This document shows, piece after piece, positions 35,170 to 44,943 of a stretch of 64,000 bases of DNA. Both the position numbers and the translations under genes were made by a program. The notes below the pieces were generated by a model. The model had not been told where the DNA came from, did not search any database, and saw only the letters and a program-made list of their open reading frames with translations. The stretch is from a bacterium HR40. Its GTDB lineage: Bacteria > Pseudomonadota > Alphaproteobacteria > Geminicoccales > Geminicoccaceae. Each line of letters opens with the position of its first letter. Position 1 is the first letter of the stretch. The stretch lies in the NCBI GenBank assembly GCA_002898275.1, contig BEIQ01000004.1, positions 1 to 64,000 of the forward strand, written 5' to 3'.

Positions 35170-35954
35170 GCCTCCTCGAGGTCCAGCATCTCGCGAAGAG
35201 CTTCGGCGGCGTGCGGGCCCTCGACGGCGTCTCCTTTTCCCTCGACGCCGGCCGCGTGCACGCGCTCATCGGACCGAACGGGGCGGGCAAGACCACCCTC
35301 TTCAACCTGATCACCGGAATGCTCGCCCCCACCTCGGGCCGGATCTTCTTCCGCGGCCAAGAGGTGACCGGCCTGCCGCCGGAGGCGCTCGCCGCCCTCG
35401 GTATCGCCCGCACCTTCCAGAACCTCCAAGTGTTCCTCGATATGACGGTGCGCGAGAACGTGCTCGTCGGTTGCCATCTGCGCCTCGAGCGGCGGCTCCA
35501 TGCCTGCCTGTTGCGCACCCCCTCGCTTCGCCGCGCCGAACGCGAAGCGCGCGAGCGGGCGGATCGACTGCTCCGGGAGCTCGGTTTGGATCGTTATGCC
35601 GAGGCCCGGGCGGATAGTCTACCCTATGGTGCCCTGAAGCGGCTCGAGATCGCCCGCGCTCTCGCCGCCGAACCGGTGCTGCTGCTGCTCGACGAACCGG
35701 CGGCCGGCTGCAACGAGCGCGAGACAGCGGAGATCGGCGAGCTCCTGCGAAGCGTCGCCCGCGGTGGTCCGACCGTGCTCCTCGTCGAACACGACATGCG
35801 GCTCGTCATGAACCTCGCCGAGCACATCCTGGTGCTCGACCACGGGCGACTCTTGGCCGAGGGGCCGCCGGAGCGGATCCGGCGGGATCCCCAAGTCATC
35901 GAAGCCTATCTCGGCCGACATGGGCAGGTGACGGACGGTGTTGCTCAGGGTTGA
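35166..35954 (+). CDS. livG: Branched-chain amino acid-type ABC ATPase LivG
   Basis: A 262-aa ATPase with Walker A GPNGAGKTTLFNLITG (near residue 36), the IARTFQNLQVF Q-loop region, Walker B LLLLDEPAAG and LLVEHDM. The signature reads LPYGALKRLEIARALA, with YG where most ABC proteins have SG; this is normal for LivG. The GTG at 35166 overlaps the livM stop. It works with LivF on the LivHM channel. Confidence 0.94.
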   Translation: MSLLEVQHLAKSFGGVRALDGVSFSLDAGRVHALIGPNGAGKTTLFNLITGMLAPTSGRIFFRGQEVTGLPPEALAALGIARTFQNLQVFLDMTVRENVLVGCHLRLERRLHACLLRTPSLRRAEREARERADRLLRELGLDRYAEARADSLPYGALKRLEIARALAAEPVLLLLDEPAAGCNERETAEIGELLRSVARGGPTVLLVEHDMRLVMNLAEHILVLDHGRLLAEGPPERIRRDPQVIEAYLGRHGQVTDGVAQG

Positions 35955-36642
35955 GGGTCTCGCCACGCACTATGGCCGCATCCGCGCCCTCGAAGGCGTC
36001 AGCCTCACCGTTGGCGCTGGCGAACTCGTCACCATCGTCGGAGCCAACGGTGCCGGCAAGACGACGCTTTTGCGCACGATTTCCGGCCTTCGTCCGGTCA
36101 CGGCTGGCCGCATCCGCTTCGACGATCGCGACATCACGCATCGGCCGGCGGCCGAGCGGGTGCGGCTCGGGATCGCCCAGGTGCCGGAGGGCCGGCGCGT
36201 ATGGGGCCCGATGTCGGTAGAAGACAATCTCCTGCTCGGGGGCTGGACTCGCCCGCGCGGCGAACTCGCGACCAGTCTCGGCGAGATCTACGCGCTCTTT
36301 CCCCGTCTCGCCGAACGTCGCCGTCAGCCGGCGGGCTCGCTTTCCGGAGGCGAGCAACAGATGCTGGCGATCGGCCGCGCGCTCATGGCCAAGCCGCGGC
36401 TTCTGTTGCTCGACGAACCCAGCATGGGGCTCGCTCCCCGCTTGGTCGAGACGATCTTCGCCACCATCGCCGATCTCCGCCAGCGCGGTACCACCATCTT
36501 GCTCGTCGAACAGAACGCCTTCGCCGCCCTTTCGCTCGCCGATCGCGGCTATGTGCTGGAGTCGGGCCGCGTCGTGCTGGAGGGGCCGGCGGCGGAGTTG
36601 CTCGCCGACCGCCGGGTGCAAGCCGCCTATCTCGGCCTGTGA
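35938..36642 (+). CDS. livF: Branched-chain amino acid-type ABC ATPase LivF
   Basis: A 234-aa ATPase with Walker A GANGAGKTTLLRTISG, Q-loop IAQVPEGRRVW, signature SLSGGEQQMLAIGRAL and Walker B LLLLDEPSMGLAP followed by LLVEQNA. Length is normal. The GTG at 35938 overlaps livG by 17 nt; a TTG at 35941 is an alternative. It closes the livHMGF operon and faces hemW. Confidence 0.93.
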   Translation: MLLRVEGLATHYGRIRALEGVSLTVGAGELVTIVGANGAGKTTLLRTISGLRPVTAGRIRFDDRDITHRPAAERVRLGIAQVPEGRRVWGPMSVEDNLLLGGWTRPRGELATSLGEIYALFPRLAERRRQPAGSLSGGEQQMLAIGRALMAKPRLLLLDEPSMGLAPRLVETIFATIADLRQRGTTILLVEQNAFAALSLADRGYVLESGRVVLEGPAAELLADRRVQAAYLGL

Positions 36643-36658
36643 GGGGTGGCCTTTTGCC

Positions 36659-37879
36659 TCAAGCGAGGATGTCGACGAGCAGCCGGTCGAGCATGAGCAT
36701 ACCGCGCGGGCTCGCCCGCAATTTCTCCCCTCGGAGTTCGAGCAGACCGGCCGCCGCGTACCGCTCGATCGCGCCGACGTCGAGGAAGGAGAGCGCATGG
36801 CCGCCGGCGAGGGCAGCGAGGCGGTGCAGGTCGACGCCCTCGGCGAGGCGCAGCGCGAGCAGCAGATATTCCAGCGCTTGGGCGCGAGGCGAAAGCTGCT
36901 CCTCTTCGACGGTGCCGTGGCCTTGCCGCTCCACCCGGCTCAGCCAGCGCTCCGGTAGCCGCTCGGTGCGGGTTGCCACACGGCTGCCGGCCCAGCACAA
37001 CCGTCCGTGGGCGCCCGGGCCGATCCCGACATATTCGCCATAGCGCCAATAGACGAGATTGTGTCGGCACTCCTCCCCGGGGCGAGCGTGATTGCTCACC
37101 TCGTAGCGAAAGAGCCCGGCCCGCGCCGCTTCCTCTTCCGTCGCGAGCCACAGCTCCGCCTGCCGCTCTTCGCAGGGTAGCGCGAGCTCGCCGCGCCGCC
37201 AGAGGGTGAAAAACCGCGTTCCCGGCTCGATCGTCAGCTGATAGCAGGACAGATGACCGGTGCCGAAGGCGAGCGCCTGGCGCAGCTCGCTCCGCCACGC
37301 CTCGACCGTCTGTCCGGGCCGCCCGCAGATGAGATCGAGGTTCACTCGGGAAAAGCAGGAAAGCGCCGTTTCGACCGCCCGTCGCGCCTCCGCCGCATCG
37401 TGCAGGCGACCGAGAAAGCGCAGGGCGAGATCGTCGAGGGATTGCACGCCGAGCGAGACCCGATTGACCCCCGCTGACGCCAGCGCTCGAAACTTCGCCG
37501 TCTCGACCGAGCTCGGATTGGCCTCGAGGGTGATCTCGATCTGCCCCTCGAAGGGCCAATGCATCTCGGCGCGCTCGATCACCGCCGCCACCGTTTCGGG
37601 CGGCATGAGGGAAGGGGTGCCGCCGCCGAAGAAGATCGAGCGCAGGCGCCGCCCCGGCGTGCGGGCAGCGAAATGGTCGAGTTCGGCGAGGAGCGCGCGG
37701 CGAAAACGCTCTTGCGCCACGCCCTGCCGGACGTGGCTGTTGAAATCGCAGTAAGGGCACTTGGCGAGGCAAAAGGGCCAGTGCACGTAAAGGGCGAAGC
37801 CAGGATCGCCAGGGCTTTCCGGCTCCGTTCCAGGCAGGCGGTCGGCGGTCGCGGGCGAGGCGATGCGCATGACCGCCAT
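36659..37879 (-). CDS. hemW: Radical SAM heme chaperone HemW
   Basis: About 406 aa. The start of the core, FALYVHWPFCLAKCPYCDFNSH, holds the CxxxCxxC cluster of radical SAM HemW-type proteins, followed by IFFGGGTPSLM and the TIEPGTRFF region; the C-terminal HemN_C-like domain follows. HemW inserts heme into respiratory proteins and was formerly annotated as oxygen-independent coproporphyrinogen oxidase. Start is at 37879 or the in-frame ATG at 37870; neither has a strong ribosome site. It is divergent from nnr with about 66 bp between. Confidence 0.9.
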   Translation of the reverse strand: MAVMRIASPATADRLPGTEPESPGDPGFALYVHWPFCLAKCPYCDFNSHVRQGVAQERFRRALLAELDHFAARTPGRRLRSIFFGGGTPSLMPPETVAAVIERAEMHWPFEGQIEITLEANPSSVETAKFRALASAGVNRVSLGVQSLDDLALRFLGRLHDAAEARRAVETALSCFSRVNLDLICGRPGQTVEAWRSELRQALAFGTGHLSCYQLTIEPGTRFFTLWRRGELALPCEERQAELWLATEEEAARAGLFRYEVSNHARPGEECRHNLVYWRYGEYVGIGPGAHGRLCWAGSRVATRTERLPERWLSRVERQGHGTVEEEQLSPRAQALEYLLLALRLAEGVDLHRLAALAGGHALSFLDVGAIERYAAAGLLELRGEKLRASPRGMLMLDRLLVDILA

Positions 37880-37945
37880 ATGGGCGGATCCGACCCGTCC
37901 GGAAAGCGGCAGCGATCCTAAGAGGTCTGCCGCGTCCGGCAGCGA

Positions 37946-39481
37946 GTGCGGATGTCGCTGGCGATATGCGGGGGAGTCTCGGGCGTGCTCGAGGATCGCG
38001 ATCTCGGACTGCTCACACCGCGGGCCATGAGCCGAGTCGATCGGGCTGCGATGAGCGCCGGCATTCCCGGCATCCGGCTCATGGAGAACGCCGGCCGAGC
38101 GGTGGTACGCGAGATCGTGAAGCGCTTTCCACCCTCGCGCACGCTCGTCCTGTGCGGGCCCGGCAACAACGGCGGCGATGGCTTCGTCGTCGCCCGCCGA
38201 CTGCGCGAGCTGGGCTGGCCGGTACGGCTCGCCTGCCTCGTGCCCGTCGCTCGCCTTTCGGGCGATGCGGCGCTCGCGGCGGCGCGCTGGCCGGGACCGG
38301 TGGAGCCATTTGCCGGGCTCGATCCCGGACGGGCCGAGCTCGTCGTCGACGCCATTTTCGGAGCGGGCCTCGCGCGCGAGGTTGCGGACGAGGCGGCGCG
38401 AGCGATTCGCAAGGTGACCGAGCGCCGGCTGCCAGTGGTGGCAGTGGACGTGCCGAGCGGCGTCGACGGGGCGAGTGGCGAGGTGCGGGGGACGGCATTC
38501 CGGGCCTGTCTCACGGTGACCTTCGTACGGGCGAAACCAGGCCATTTCCTGTTGCCCGGAAGGCTCCTGCGGGGCGAGCTGGTGGTCTCCGACATCGGCA
38601 TCGACGATCGATGGGTGCGCGCCGAGGACGAGGGTCTGCGCCGCAGTCATCCGCGACTGTTCCGTCACCTCCTGCCGGCGCGCACGCCGGAAAGCCACAA
38701 ATACCGCTTCGGTCATCTCTATGTGGTGGGCGGACCGAAGGCGACGACCGGTGCGGCCCGACTCGCGGCCCTCGCCGGACTGAGGGTCGGAGCTGGCCTC
38801 GTGAGTGTGCTGTGCGAGGCCGATGCCCTCGAGGTCTACGCCTGTCAGCTCACCACCGTCATGACCAAGCCCTTTGCCGACGAGACCGAATTCCGTGCCC
38901 GCATCGCGGATCCCCGGATCAGTGCCTTTGTCTTTGGGCCCGGCGCGCAGATCTGTCCGGCAACCCGCGCCCGGACGCTCGAGCTCCTCGCGAGCGGTCG
39001 ACCGGTGGTCCTCGACGCCGATGCCCTCTCGGTGTTCGCCGATCGACCGGCGACACTTTTCGCCGCCCTTCGCCCCGACTGCGTGCTCACTCCCCACGAT
39101 GGAGAGTACGCCCGCCTGTTCGGCTGCCGTGGCTCGCGCCTCGAGCGCGCCCGCGAAGCCGCCCGCCTGAGCGGTGCGGTGGTCCTGCTCAAGGGCGCCG
39201 ACACGGTCGTCGCGGCTCCCGACGGCCGCGCGGTTATCCAGGATGAGGCGCCGCCCACCCTTGCCACCGCTGGCACCGGTGACGTCCTCGCCGGTATCCT
39301 CGGTGGCCTGCTCGCCCAAGGGGTACCGGCGTTCGAGGCAGCCGTAGCGGCGACCTGGATCCATGCCCAAGCGGCTGCTCGCATCGGCCGGCCGCTCATC
39401 GCCGAGGACCTCCCCGCGGTGTTGCCGGAAGTCTTGGCCGCTCTGTTGTCGCCACCGGAAGGGATCGGGCTCCCCCGATAG
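37946..39481 (+). CDS. nnr: Bifunctional NAD(P)H-hydrate epimerase / ADP-dependent dehydratase
   Basis: A 511-aa metabolite-repair enzyme. The N-terminal half is the YjeF epimerase (LMENAGRAVVREI; CGPGNNGGDGFVVARRL near residue 72; VDAIFGAGL; VDVPSGVDG). The C-terminal half is the ribokinase-like dehydratase (PESHKYRFGHLYVVGG; TLATAGTGDVLAGILGGLLAQG near residue 440). It repairs hydrated NADH and NADPH. The start is uncertain between GTG 37946, ATG 37952 and a GTG near 37985; the family normally begins close to TPRAMSRVDRAAM. Confidence 0.93.
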   Translation: MRMSLAICGGVSGVLEDRDLGLLTPRAMSRVDRAAMSAGIPGIRLMENAGRAVVREIVKRFPPSRTLVLCGPGNNGGDGFVVARRLRELGWPVRLACLVPVARLSGDAALAAARWPGPVEPFAGLDPGRAELVVDAIFGAGLAREVADEAARAIRKVTERRLPVVAVDVPSGVDGASGEVRGTAFRACLTVTFVRAKPGHFLLPGRLLRGELVVSDIGIDDRWVRAEDEGLRRSHPRLFRHLLPARTPESHKYRFGHLYVVGGPKATTGAARLAALAGLRVGAGLVSVLCEADALEVYACQLTTVMTKPFADETEFRARIADPRISAFVFGPGAQICPATRARTLELLASGRPVVLDADALSVFADRPATLFAALRPDCVLTPHDGEYARLFGCRGSRLERAREAARLSGAVVLLKGADTVVAAPDGRAVIQDEAPPTLATAGTGDVLAGILGGLLAQGVPAFEAAVAATWIHAQAAARIGRPLIAEDLPAVLPEVLAALLSPPEGIGLPR

Positions 39482-39661
39482 CCCGGCACTTCCACTTTTG
39501 GGAATGGCTGGAACTTCGGTCGGTCTCGTGTAGGGAGAACCCGGCGCGCCGGACGTTGCAGGTAAGGCTCGGACCTGCCGGGAGCCGACCGCGTCGCAGG
39601 CGCTTGGCTGGCTGCGCTCGGACGGCCTGGTCCGGCCGGATGGACCACAGGTGAGGCGTGC

Positions 39662-42517
39662 GTGCTCGACAATGCCCTCATGGTTGCCGTGCTCGATACG
39701 GCCCCCACGGCGGTTCTGGTGGTGGAAGCCGCGAGCGAAGAAGCCGTCGCGCCCCGGATCCTCCGGGCGAACATGCGCGTCCGTGCCCTGCTCGGCCATC
39801 ATCCGCACGAACTCTGCGGTCGCAGCCTGCGGGTGCTGCGCCCGCGCGGGCTCGAGAGTGGCCGTTTTCGCCCACTGCTCGAAGCGCTGCGCAACGGCCG
39901 GCCGGCGACACTCGCCCTGCCTTTCAGGACCGCCGATGGCGCCAGCCGTCCGCTGCGGGTGGACATCGCACCGCTCGCCGGCAGCCGGCGGCACTGGGCG
40001 TTGTGGCTCGAGCCGCTCGCTCTGCCGGCCCTGCCCGAGCCGCGCCTCATGCCTACGCCGGCGCATTTCGCCGGGCTGACGCGCGGTCTGCTCTACGTCC
40101 AGCGTCTCGCCGAAAACGGGGCCTTGACCCTCGAATGGGCCGATCCCCGGCTTCCTGGGCTGCTTGCTGCAGCTGCCGACGCTGCCATCGATCTCGCCGC
40201 GCGGATCGCCCCCGAAGATCGACGCATCCTGCTCGGCCGACAGCAACAGCTGTTGCGGGGCGAGACGGTAACCGTACGCTACCGGCTGCGTCGCGACGAC
40301 GGCAAGTTCGTCGAAGTGGTGGACCGAGCTCGTCCCTTGGATGACGGCAGCGGACTCATCGTCGGCGCTTGCGGGGTGCTCGAGCCCCCCACGGAGCCGG
40401 AGGCGATGGCCGGCTTCGACCCTTTGCGCTGGGCGACGATGCTCGCGAACGCGTTGCGCGAGACCGTGATCGTCAGCGATGGCGACGGGATGGTGAAGGC
40501 GGCTGCGGTCTCGCCCTCGGAGCCGCTCGCCGAACGCCTCCGGGAGGCGGCAGGTCGCGATCTCGCCGAACTGCTGCCGCCGACCGCTGCGGACCTGCTG
40601 CTCGAGGGCATCGAGCGAGCGATTGCCAGCGGCGACATCGAGCGCGTGAGTCTCACCCTCGCCGAGAAAGCCGGGTCCGGGCGCTTCGACGCGGCGGTGA
40701 TCGCTCTCGATCGCGAACATGCGCTCGTCGTGCTGCGGCGAGAGCGGGCGGCCGGCGGGCCGGCGGCAAACGGCCGAAGCGGCCTTGCCGAGGGGCCCGT
40801 CGCATGGTGGCGCGGTGCGGGCGAGAACGCACCGCGCGCCGCCCACCGCTGGCGTCTCGCCCTTCTCGACCGGGTCGCCGATGGGGTGATCGGGACGGAC
40901 GACGACGGCCGCATCCTCTGGCTCAACCGTTCGGCTGAGGTGATTTTCGGCTATCCGGCCGACGAGTTGCTCGGCCGTCCTTTCGATCTGTTGCTGGCGG
41001 CCTCCGACCGGCGGCCCGCGAGTTTCCGCGCCCTCGTCGAGGAGATCCGGGGCGAGCCCACGGGCCAAGCCGAGGCCGTCGGTCGCCGGCGGGATGGCGA
41101 AGCCATCCCCATCGAAATCTTCGCCGCGCCGGTGGAGCTGCCACCCGGGGGTTACGCCCTCACCGTACGCGACATCACCGTGCGGCGGCAGACCGAGGAA
41201 GCGGTACGCGCGCTCGCCTACTACGACCCCCTCACCGGTCTGCCCAACCGCCTCCTGTTCCACGATCGTCTGGGCCAGGCCATCGAGCGCGCCCGCCGCA
41301 ACCGGCAGTTCCTAGCGGTCATGCTGGTGGACCTCGACCGCTTCAAGCTCATCAACGATTCCCTCGGGCTGCAGGCGGGGGACGCCATGCTCAGAGCCGT
41401 GGGCGAACGCCTGCGCGAATGCCTGCGCAAGAGCGACACGGTGGCGCGGCTCGGCGGCGACGAATTCATGGTCCTGCTGCACGGCATCAATGGTGCCGAA
41501 GCCGCCGCCAAGGTGGCGCAGAAGTTGCTCGATGGCCTCAAGGCGCCATTTCGCATCCACGGTGACGAACTCGATACCAGCGCCTGTATCGGGATCGCCA
41601 TGTATCCGCACGACGGCACCGATCCCGACGTGCTCATCAAGAACGCCGATGCCGCGCTCGGTCGCGCCAAGGAGCAAGGCCGCAACCATTATCAGTTCTA
41701 CACTGTCGACATGAATGCCGCTGCTTTCCAGCGGCTCATGTTGGAAAACCGATTGCGGCGGGCCCTCTCTCAGGCGGAGTTCGTGGTCTACTACCAGCCG
41801 CAGGTCGACCTCGAGACGGGAACGGTGGTCGGTGTCGAAGCGCTCTTGCGATGGCTGCATCCCGACCACGGCATGGTGCCACCGGCCGAATTCGTGCCCC
41901 TCGCCGAGGAGACGGGCCTCGTCGTTCCCATTGGCGAATGGGTGCTCGAGACCGCTTGCGCCCAGGTGCGAGCCTTGCACGAGCGCGGGTTCGCCGCGCT
42001 GCGCCTGTCGGTCAACCTCTCCGCGCGGCAGTTCCAGCAGCGGGATCTGGTGGCCCGCATTGGCGAGACCCTGGCGCGCCTCGACTTTCCCGCCGCCCTC
42101 TTGGAGCTCGAACTCACCGAGAGTGTCGTCATGCGCGAGGCGGAAGAGTCGGTGCAACGGCTGCGCGAGCTCACCGCCCTCGGGGTGCGGCTCGCTCTCG
42201 ACGACTTCGGCACCGGCTATTCTTCGCTCGGATACTTGCGCCGCTTCCCGATCCGCAGTCTCAAGATCGACCGCACCTTCATCCACGATATCGCTACGGA
42301 TCCGACGAGCGCCGCCCTCTGCCGGGCGATCGTCGCTCTCGGCCGCAGCCTCGACCTCAGAGTGGTGGCGGAAGGGGTGGAAACGCGGGAGCAGCTGCGA
42401 CTCGTGCGAACCTTCGGATGCCACGAGATGCAAGGCTATCTCTACAGCCGCCCGGTGCCGTGGGGCGAACTGCTCGCCCTTTTGGAGCAGGGAAGGAGGC
42501 TCGCCGAGGAGAGTTGA
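39662..42517 (+). CDS. PAS-containing GGDEF/EAL cyclic-di-GMP enzyme
   Basis: A 951-aa cytosolic signalling protein without membrane helices. An N-terminal region of about 390 residues holds probable sensory domains (PAS-like near 8-130 and 140-260). A clear PAS follows (LLDRVADGVIGTDDDGRIL, about 400-505). The GGDEF domain (about 515-680) has an intact LGGDEF and the RKSD inhibitory site placed as RxxDxxxRxGGDEF. The EAL domain (about 690-940) has EALLRW and DDFGTGYSSL. Both cyclase and phosphodiesterase sites look intact. GTG start at 39662; 180 bp without a gene precede it. Confidence 0.94.
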   Translation: MLDNALMVAVLDTAPTAVLVVEAASEEAVAPRILRANMRVRALLGHHPHELCGRSLRVLRPRGLESGRFRPLLEALRNGRPATLALPFRTADGASRPLRVDIAPLAGSRRHWALWLEPLALPALPEPRLMPTPAHFAGLTRGLLYVQRLAENGALTLEWADPRLPGLLAAAADAAIDLAARIAPEDRRILLGRQQQLLRGETVTVRYRLRRDDGKFVEVVDRARPLDDGSGLIVGACGVLEPPTEPEAMAGFDPLRWATMLANALRETVIVSDGDGMVKAAAVSPSEPLAERLREAAGRDLAELLPPTAADLLLEGIERAIASGDIERVSLTLAEKAGSGRFDAAVIALDREHALVVLRRERAAGGPAANGRSGLAEGPVAWWRGAGENAPRAAHRWRLALLDRVADGVIGTDDDGRILWLNRSAEVIFGYPADELLGRPFDLLLAASDRRPASFRALVEEIRGEPTGQAEAVGRRRDGEAIPIEIFAAPVELPPGGYALTVRDITVRRQTEEAVRALAYYDPLTGLPNRLLFHDRLGQAIERARRNRQFLAVMLVDLDRFKLINDSLGLQAGDAMLRAVGERLRECLRKSDTVARLGGDEFMVLLHGINGAEAAAKVAQKLLDGLKAPFRIHGDELDTSACIGIAMYPHDGTDPDVLIKNADAALGRAKEQGRNHYQFYTVDMNAAAFQRLMLENRLRRALSQAEFVVYYQPQVDLETGTVVGVEALLRWLHPDHGMVPPAEFVPLAEETGLVVPIGEWVLETACAQVRALHERGFAALRLSVNLSARQFQQRDLVARIGETLARLDFPAALLELELTESVVMREAEESVQRLRELTALGVRLALDDFGTGYSSLGYLRRFPIRSLKIDRTFIHDIATDPTSAALCRAIVALGRSLDLRVVAEGVETREQLRLVRTFGCHEMQGYLYSRPVPWGELLALLEQGRRLAEES

Positions 42518-42592
42518 GGCGAAGGACCGGAAAGCGAGCGGGCAGGGGCGATCGGACCCCAGCAGAGGCGGGGGAAGCCGGCAAGAAGCAAA

Positions 42593-42614
42593 GGCCCCGG
42601 CACGAGCCGGGGCC
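42593..42614. terminator. Bidirectional hairpin terminator
   Basis: A 9-bp stem (GGCCCCGGC / GCCGGGGCC) with a 4-nt loop lies between the convergent GGDEF/EAL gene and the sugar-binding-protein gene. AAGCAAA precedes it and CGCTTCT follows, giving modest T-rich flanks in both directions. Confidence 0.72.
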
Positions 42615-42643
42615 GCTTCTCGGTCACGCCGAAAGATCAGGCT

Positions 42644-43648
42644 TCAGCCGCCGATGCAGGTGTCGATGTTCTCGGGCGTGCACACGTCGAGACCGGTATA
42701 GTTGATCTCGGGGACGTTCTTGCCCTCTTTGAGGTCCTTCAAGATGAACATGGCACGGTAGCCCATCTCGAAGGGGCGCTGGCCGACTTGGCCGAGCGAC
42801 AGTCCCTCCCGCAGCAGCTCGAGCTGCACGGGCAGCGTGTCGGCGACCACGAGCGCGAGCTTGCGGCTTTGGATCCGCTCCTTGTACTTGCTCGCGACGT
42901 TGCGGTAGGCCTGGGGCAGGAACTGCGGGAAGCCGCCGGTCGGCACGAAGGCATCCAGGTTCGGATATTTGGCGAGGATGTCCTCCATCTGGTTGACGGC
43001 CCGCTGGAAATCGTCGTCGGTATAGAGCGGGCAGCCGTCGACTTCGGTCCAACCGTTCTGCCCGGTCAGGCGCACCCCGGGAGGCGAATCGCTCTTCTTG
43101 CCCGAGAGGGTGTCGCGGATGCCCTGCATGCGCTGGTTGTGATTGTCGGCTGCAGCGCCACCCGATTGGATACAGATGGTTCCGCCGTTCGGCTTGTATT
43201 TCTGTACGAGCTTGGCGAGGTTGACACCGATCTCGTAGTTATTGGTGCCGACGTAGGCGATCCTCAGGCCATGATCTTTGGCCATGAGGTCGGCATCGAA
43301 GGTGATGACGGGGATGCCGCTATTCTTGTTGCGTTCGAGGACGCGGGCGACGGCAGCGGCATTGGACGGCGACACGGCGATGCCGTCGACCTTCTTGGCG
43401 AACAGATCCTGGAGGATCTGGATCTGCTCCTCGCCACCGCCGTGCTCGGGCGGACCGATGTAGACACATTCGACCTTGCCACCGAGTTCCTTTTCCGCCT
43501 TCTTGCAGCCATCGCGGCTCTGGTCGAAGAACGGATTGTTCATGTTCTTCGGCACGAGGGCGAAGGTATAGTCCGCCGCGCCGACTTCGCCCGATGTGGC
43601 AGCTGCCAGCGCGACGGCGGCAACCCAACCCAAACCCAGTCGCTTCAC
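42644..43648 (-). CDS. Sugar-type ABC transporter periplasmic binding protein
   Basis: A 334-aa protein of the ribose-binding type I fold. Signal peptide LGWVAAVALAAATSGEVGA is followed by YTFALVPKNMNNPFFDQSRDGCKKAEKELGG, a typical pentose/hexose binding start, and GIAVSPSNAAAVARVLER. Sugar class is inferred, perhaps fructose-like by operon form. The GTG at 43648 has AAGGAGG 6 nt upstream, a strong site. It is the last gene of an ATPase-permease-binding protein operon. Confidence 0.9.
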   Translation of the reverse strand: MKRLGLGWVAAVALAAATSGEVGAADYTFALVPKNMNNPFFDQSRDGCKKAEKELGGKVECVYIGPPEHGGGEEQIQILQDLFAKKVDGIAVSPSNAAAVARVLERNKNSGIPVITFDADLMAKDHGLRIAYVGTNNYEIGVNLAKLVQKYKPNGGTICIQSGGAAADNHNQRMQGIRDTLSGKKSDSPPGVRLTGQNGWTEVDGCPLYTDDDFQRAVNQMEDILAKYPNLDAFVPTGGFPQFLPQAYRNVASKYKERIQSRKLALVVADTLPVQLELLREGLSLGQVGQRPFEMGYRAMFILKDLKEGKNVPEINYTGLDVCTPENIDTCIGG

Positions 43649-43703
43649 GTTTTTCCTCCTTGTCAACCGAGCCTCCCGACCCTTGCCGCCCGCGACGGAG
43701 GCG

Positions 43704-44933
43704 CTAGTCGCGAGCGCGTCCGCGGACCTTCTGCAGAAGGACCGCGAGAACGATGAAGATGCCGACGAATGTCCCCTGCCAGTTGGCGTCGACTCCGGCC
43801 ATCAGCAGACTGTTGCGGATGACTTCGATGAGCGCCGCGCCGATGAAGGCCCCATAGGCACCGCCCTCGCCGCCCATGAGATTGGCGCCGCCGATGACGG
43901 TCGCGGCGATGACCCGCAGCTCCCATCCCTGGCCCATGGCGTTGAGGGCCGAACCGGCCCAGCTGACGCTCAGGACCGTCGCGATCGCGGTCATGAGACC
44001 GCTGACCACATAGGCCTGGAACTTGGTCCGCTCGACCGGCACGCCCGTGAGGCGGGCGGCATTCTCGTTGCCGCCGATGGCGTAGAGCCAGCGGCCCCAG
44101 GAGGTGAAGTTGAAGACGAAGCCGAAGAGCGCGGTGAGCGCCACCAGCACCCACACGGGATTGGCGATTCCCAGGACTTGCCCGCCGCCGATCCAGTAGA
44201 AGGTGTTGGCGTCGGGTCCGAAGTCGTAGATCATCTTGTTCTGCGACAGCACGATGGCGAGCGAACGGGCAGCTGCCAGCATACCGAGGGTGACGACGAA
44301 GGCGGGAAGGCCGAGGTGGGCGATCAGCACTCCGTTGATGGCGCCCAGCACCGCGCCCGCCACGAGGCCGACGAGTGTGGCGACGATCCAGATGCTACCG
44401 GGCGGGAGAACGAGCCAGGCGACGTGCTCGGGCTGGACGGCGAGGGCTGCCGCGACATAGGCCGAAAACAGGGCGGCGAGGCCCGCCCAGAGAGCGGCGC
44501 TGCTGCCGAGCGCGAGGCGAAAGACGAGGACGGCGAGGGCGGTGGCGACGAGGATCGCCCCCCAAGCGACGAGACCCGTTCCCGAGGTCGGGATCGGGAT
44601 GGGGATGGCGCTGGCCTGGAGCACGAGGCCGATCAACACTCCCACGAAACCCATGATGGAACCGACGGACAGGTCGATGCCACCGGTCAGGATGACGCAG
44701 GTCATTCCCAGCGCCATGATGCCGATGAAGGCGAAGTTGCGGGTGACGTTGAAGAAGTTGTCGGTGGTGGGAAAGGCGTCCGGTTGCAGCCAGGACATGA
44801 CGAGGCAGATGACCACCAACGCCACCGTCACCCAGAACGGCTGGCTCTGGAACACCCGCTGCAGGAAGGTGCGCTCCTGCAGCGACGTCACCTCGTCGAT
44901 CGCCACTCTGGCCGCGGTCCCGCGCGTCGACAT
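43704..44933 (-). CDS. Sugar-type ABC transporter permease (RbsC/FrcC-like)
   Basis: A 410-aa inner-membrane permease with the RbsC-family stretches FIGIMALGMTCVILTGGIDLSVGS, LPAFVVTLGMLAAARSLA and GGNENAARLTGVPV, and MGGEGGAYGAFIGAALIEVIRN near the end. An extra hydrophobic insertion around residues 110-180 makes it longer than RbsC, as in FrcC-type permeases. The ATG at 44933 lies 10 nt after the ATPase stop. Confidence 0.91.
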   Translation of the reverse strand: MSTRGTAARVAIDEVTSLQERTFLQRVFQSQPFWVTVALVVICLVMSWLQPDAFPTTDNFFNVTRNFAFIGIMALGMTCVILTGGIDLSVGSIMGFVGVLIGLVLQASAIPIPIPTSGTGLVAWGAILVATALAVLVFRLALGSSAALWAGLAALFSAYVAAALAVQPEHVAWLVLPPGSIWIVATLVGLVAGAVLGAINGVLIAHLGLPAFVVTLGMLAAARSLAIVLSQNKMIYDFGPDANTFYWIGGGQVLGIANPVWVLVALTALFGFVFNFTSWGRWLYAIGGNENAARLTGVPVERTKFQAYVVSGLMTAIATVLSVSWAGSALNAMGQGWELRVIAATVIGGANLMGGEGGAYGAFIGAALIEVIRNSLLMAGVDANWQGTFVGIFIVLAVLLQKVRGRARD

Positions 44934-44943
44934 CGCAAAGTCC

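Noticed and set aside
36659-41263. A 1534-codon minus-strand open frame spanning hemW and beyond
   Set aside because: Only its last about 400 codons (hemW) encode a recognisable protein. The rest is antisense to nnr and the GGDEF/EAL gene and reads as a GC-rich shadow.
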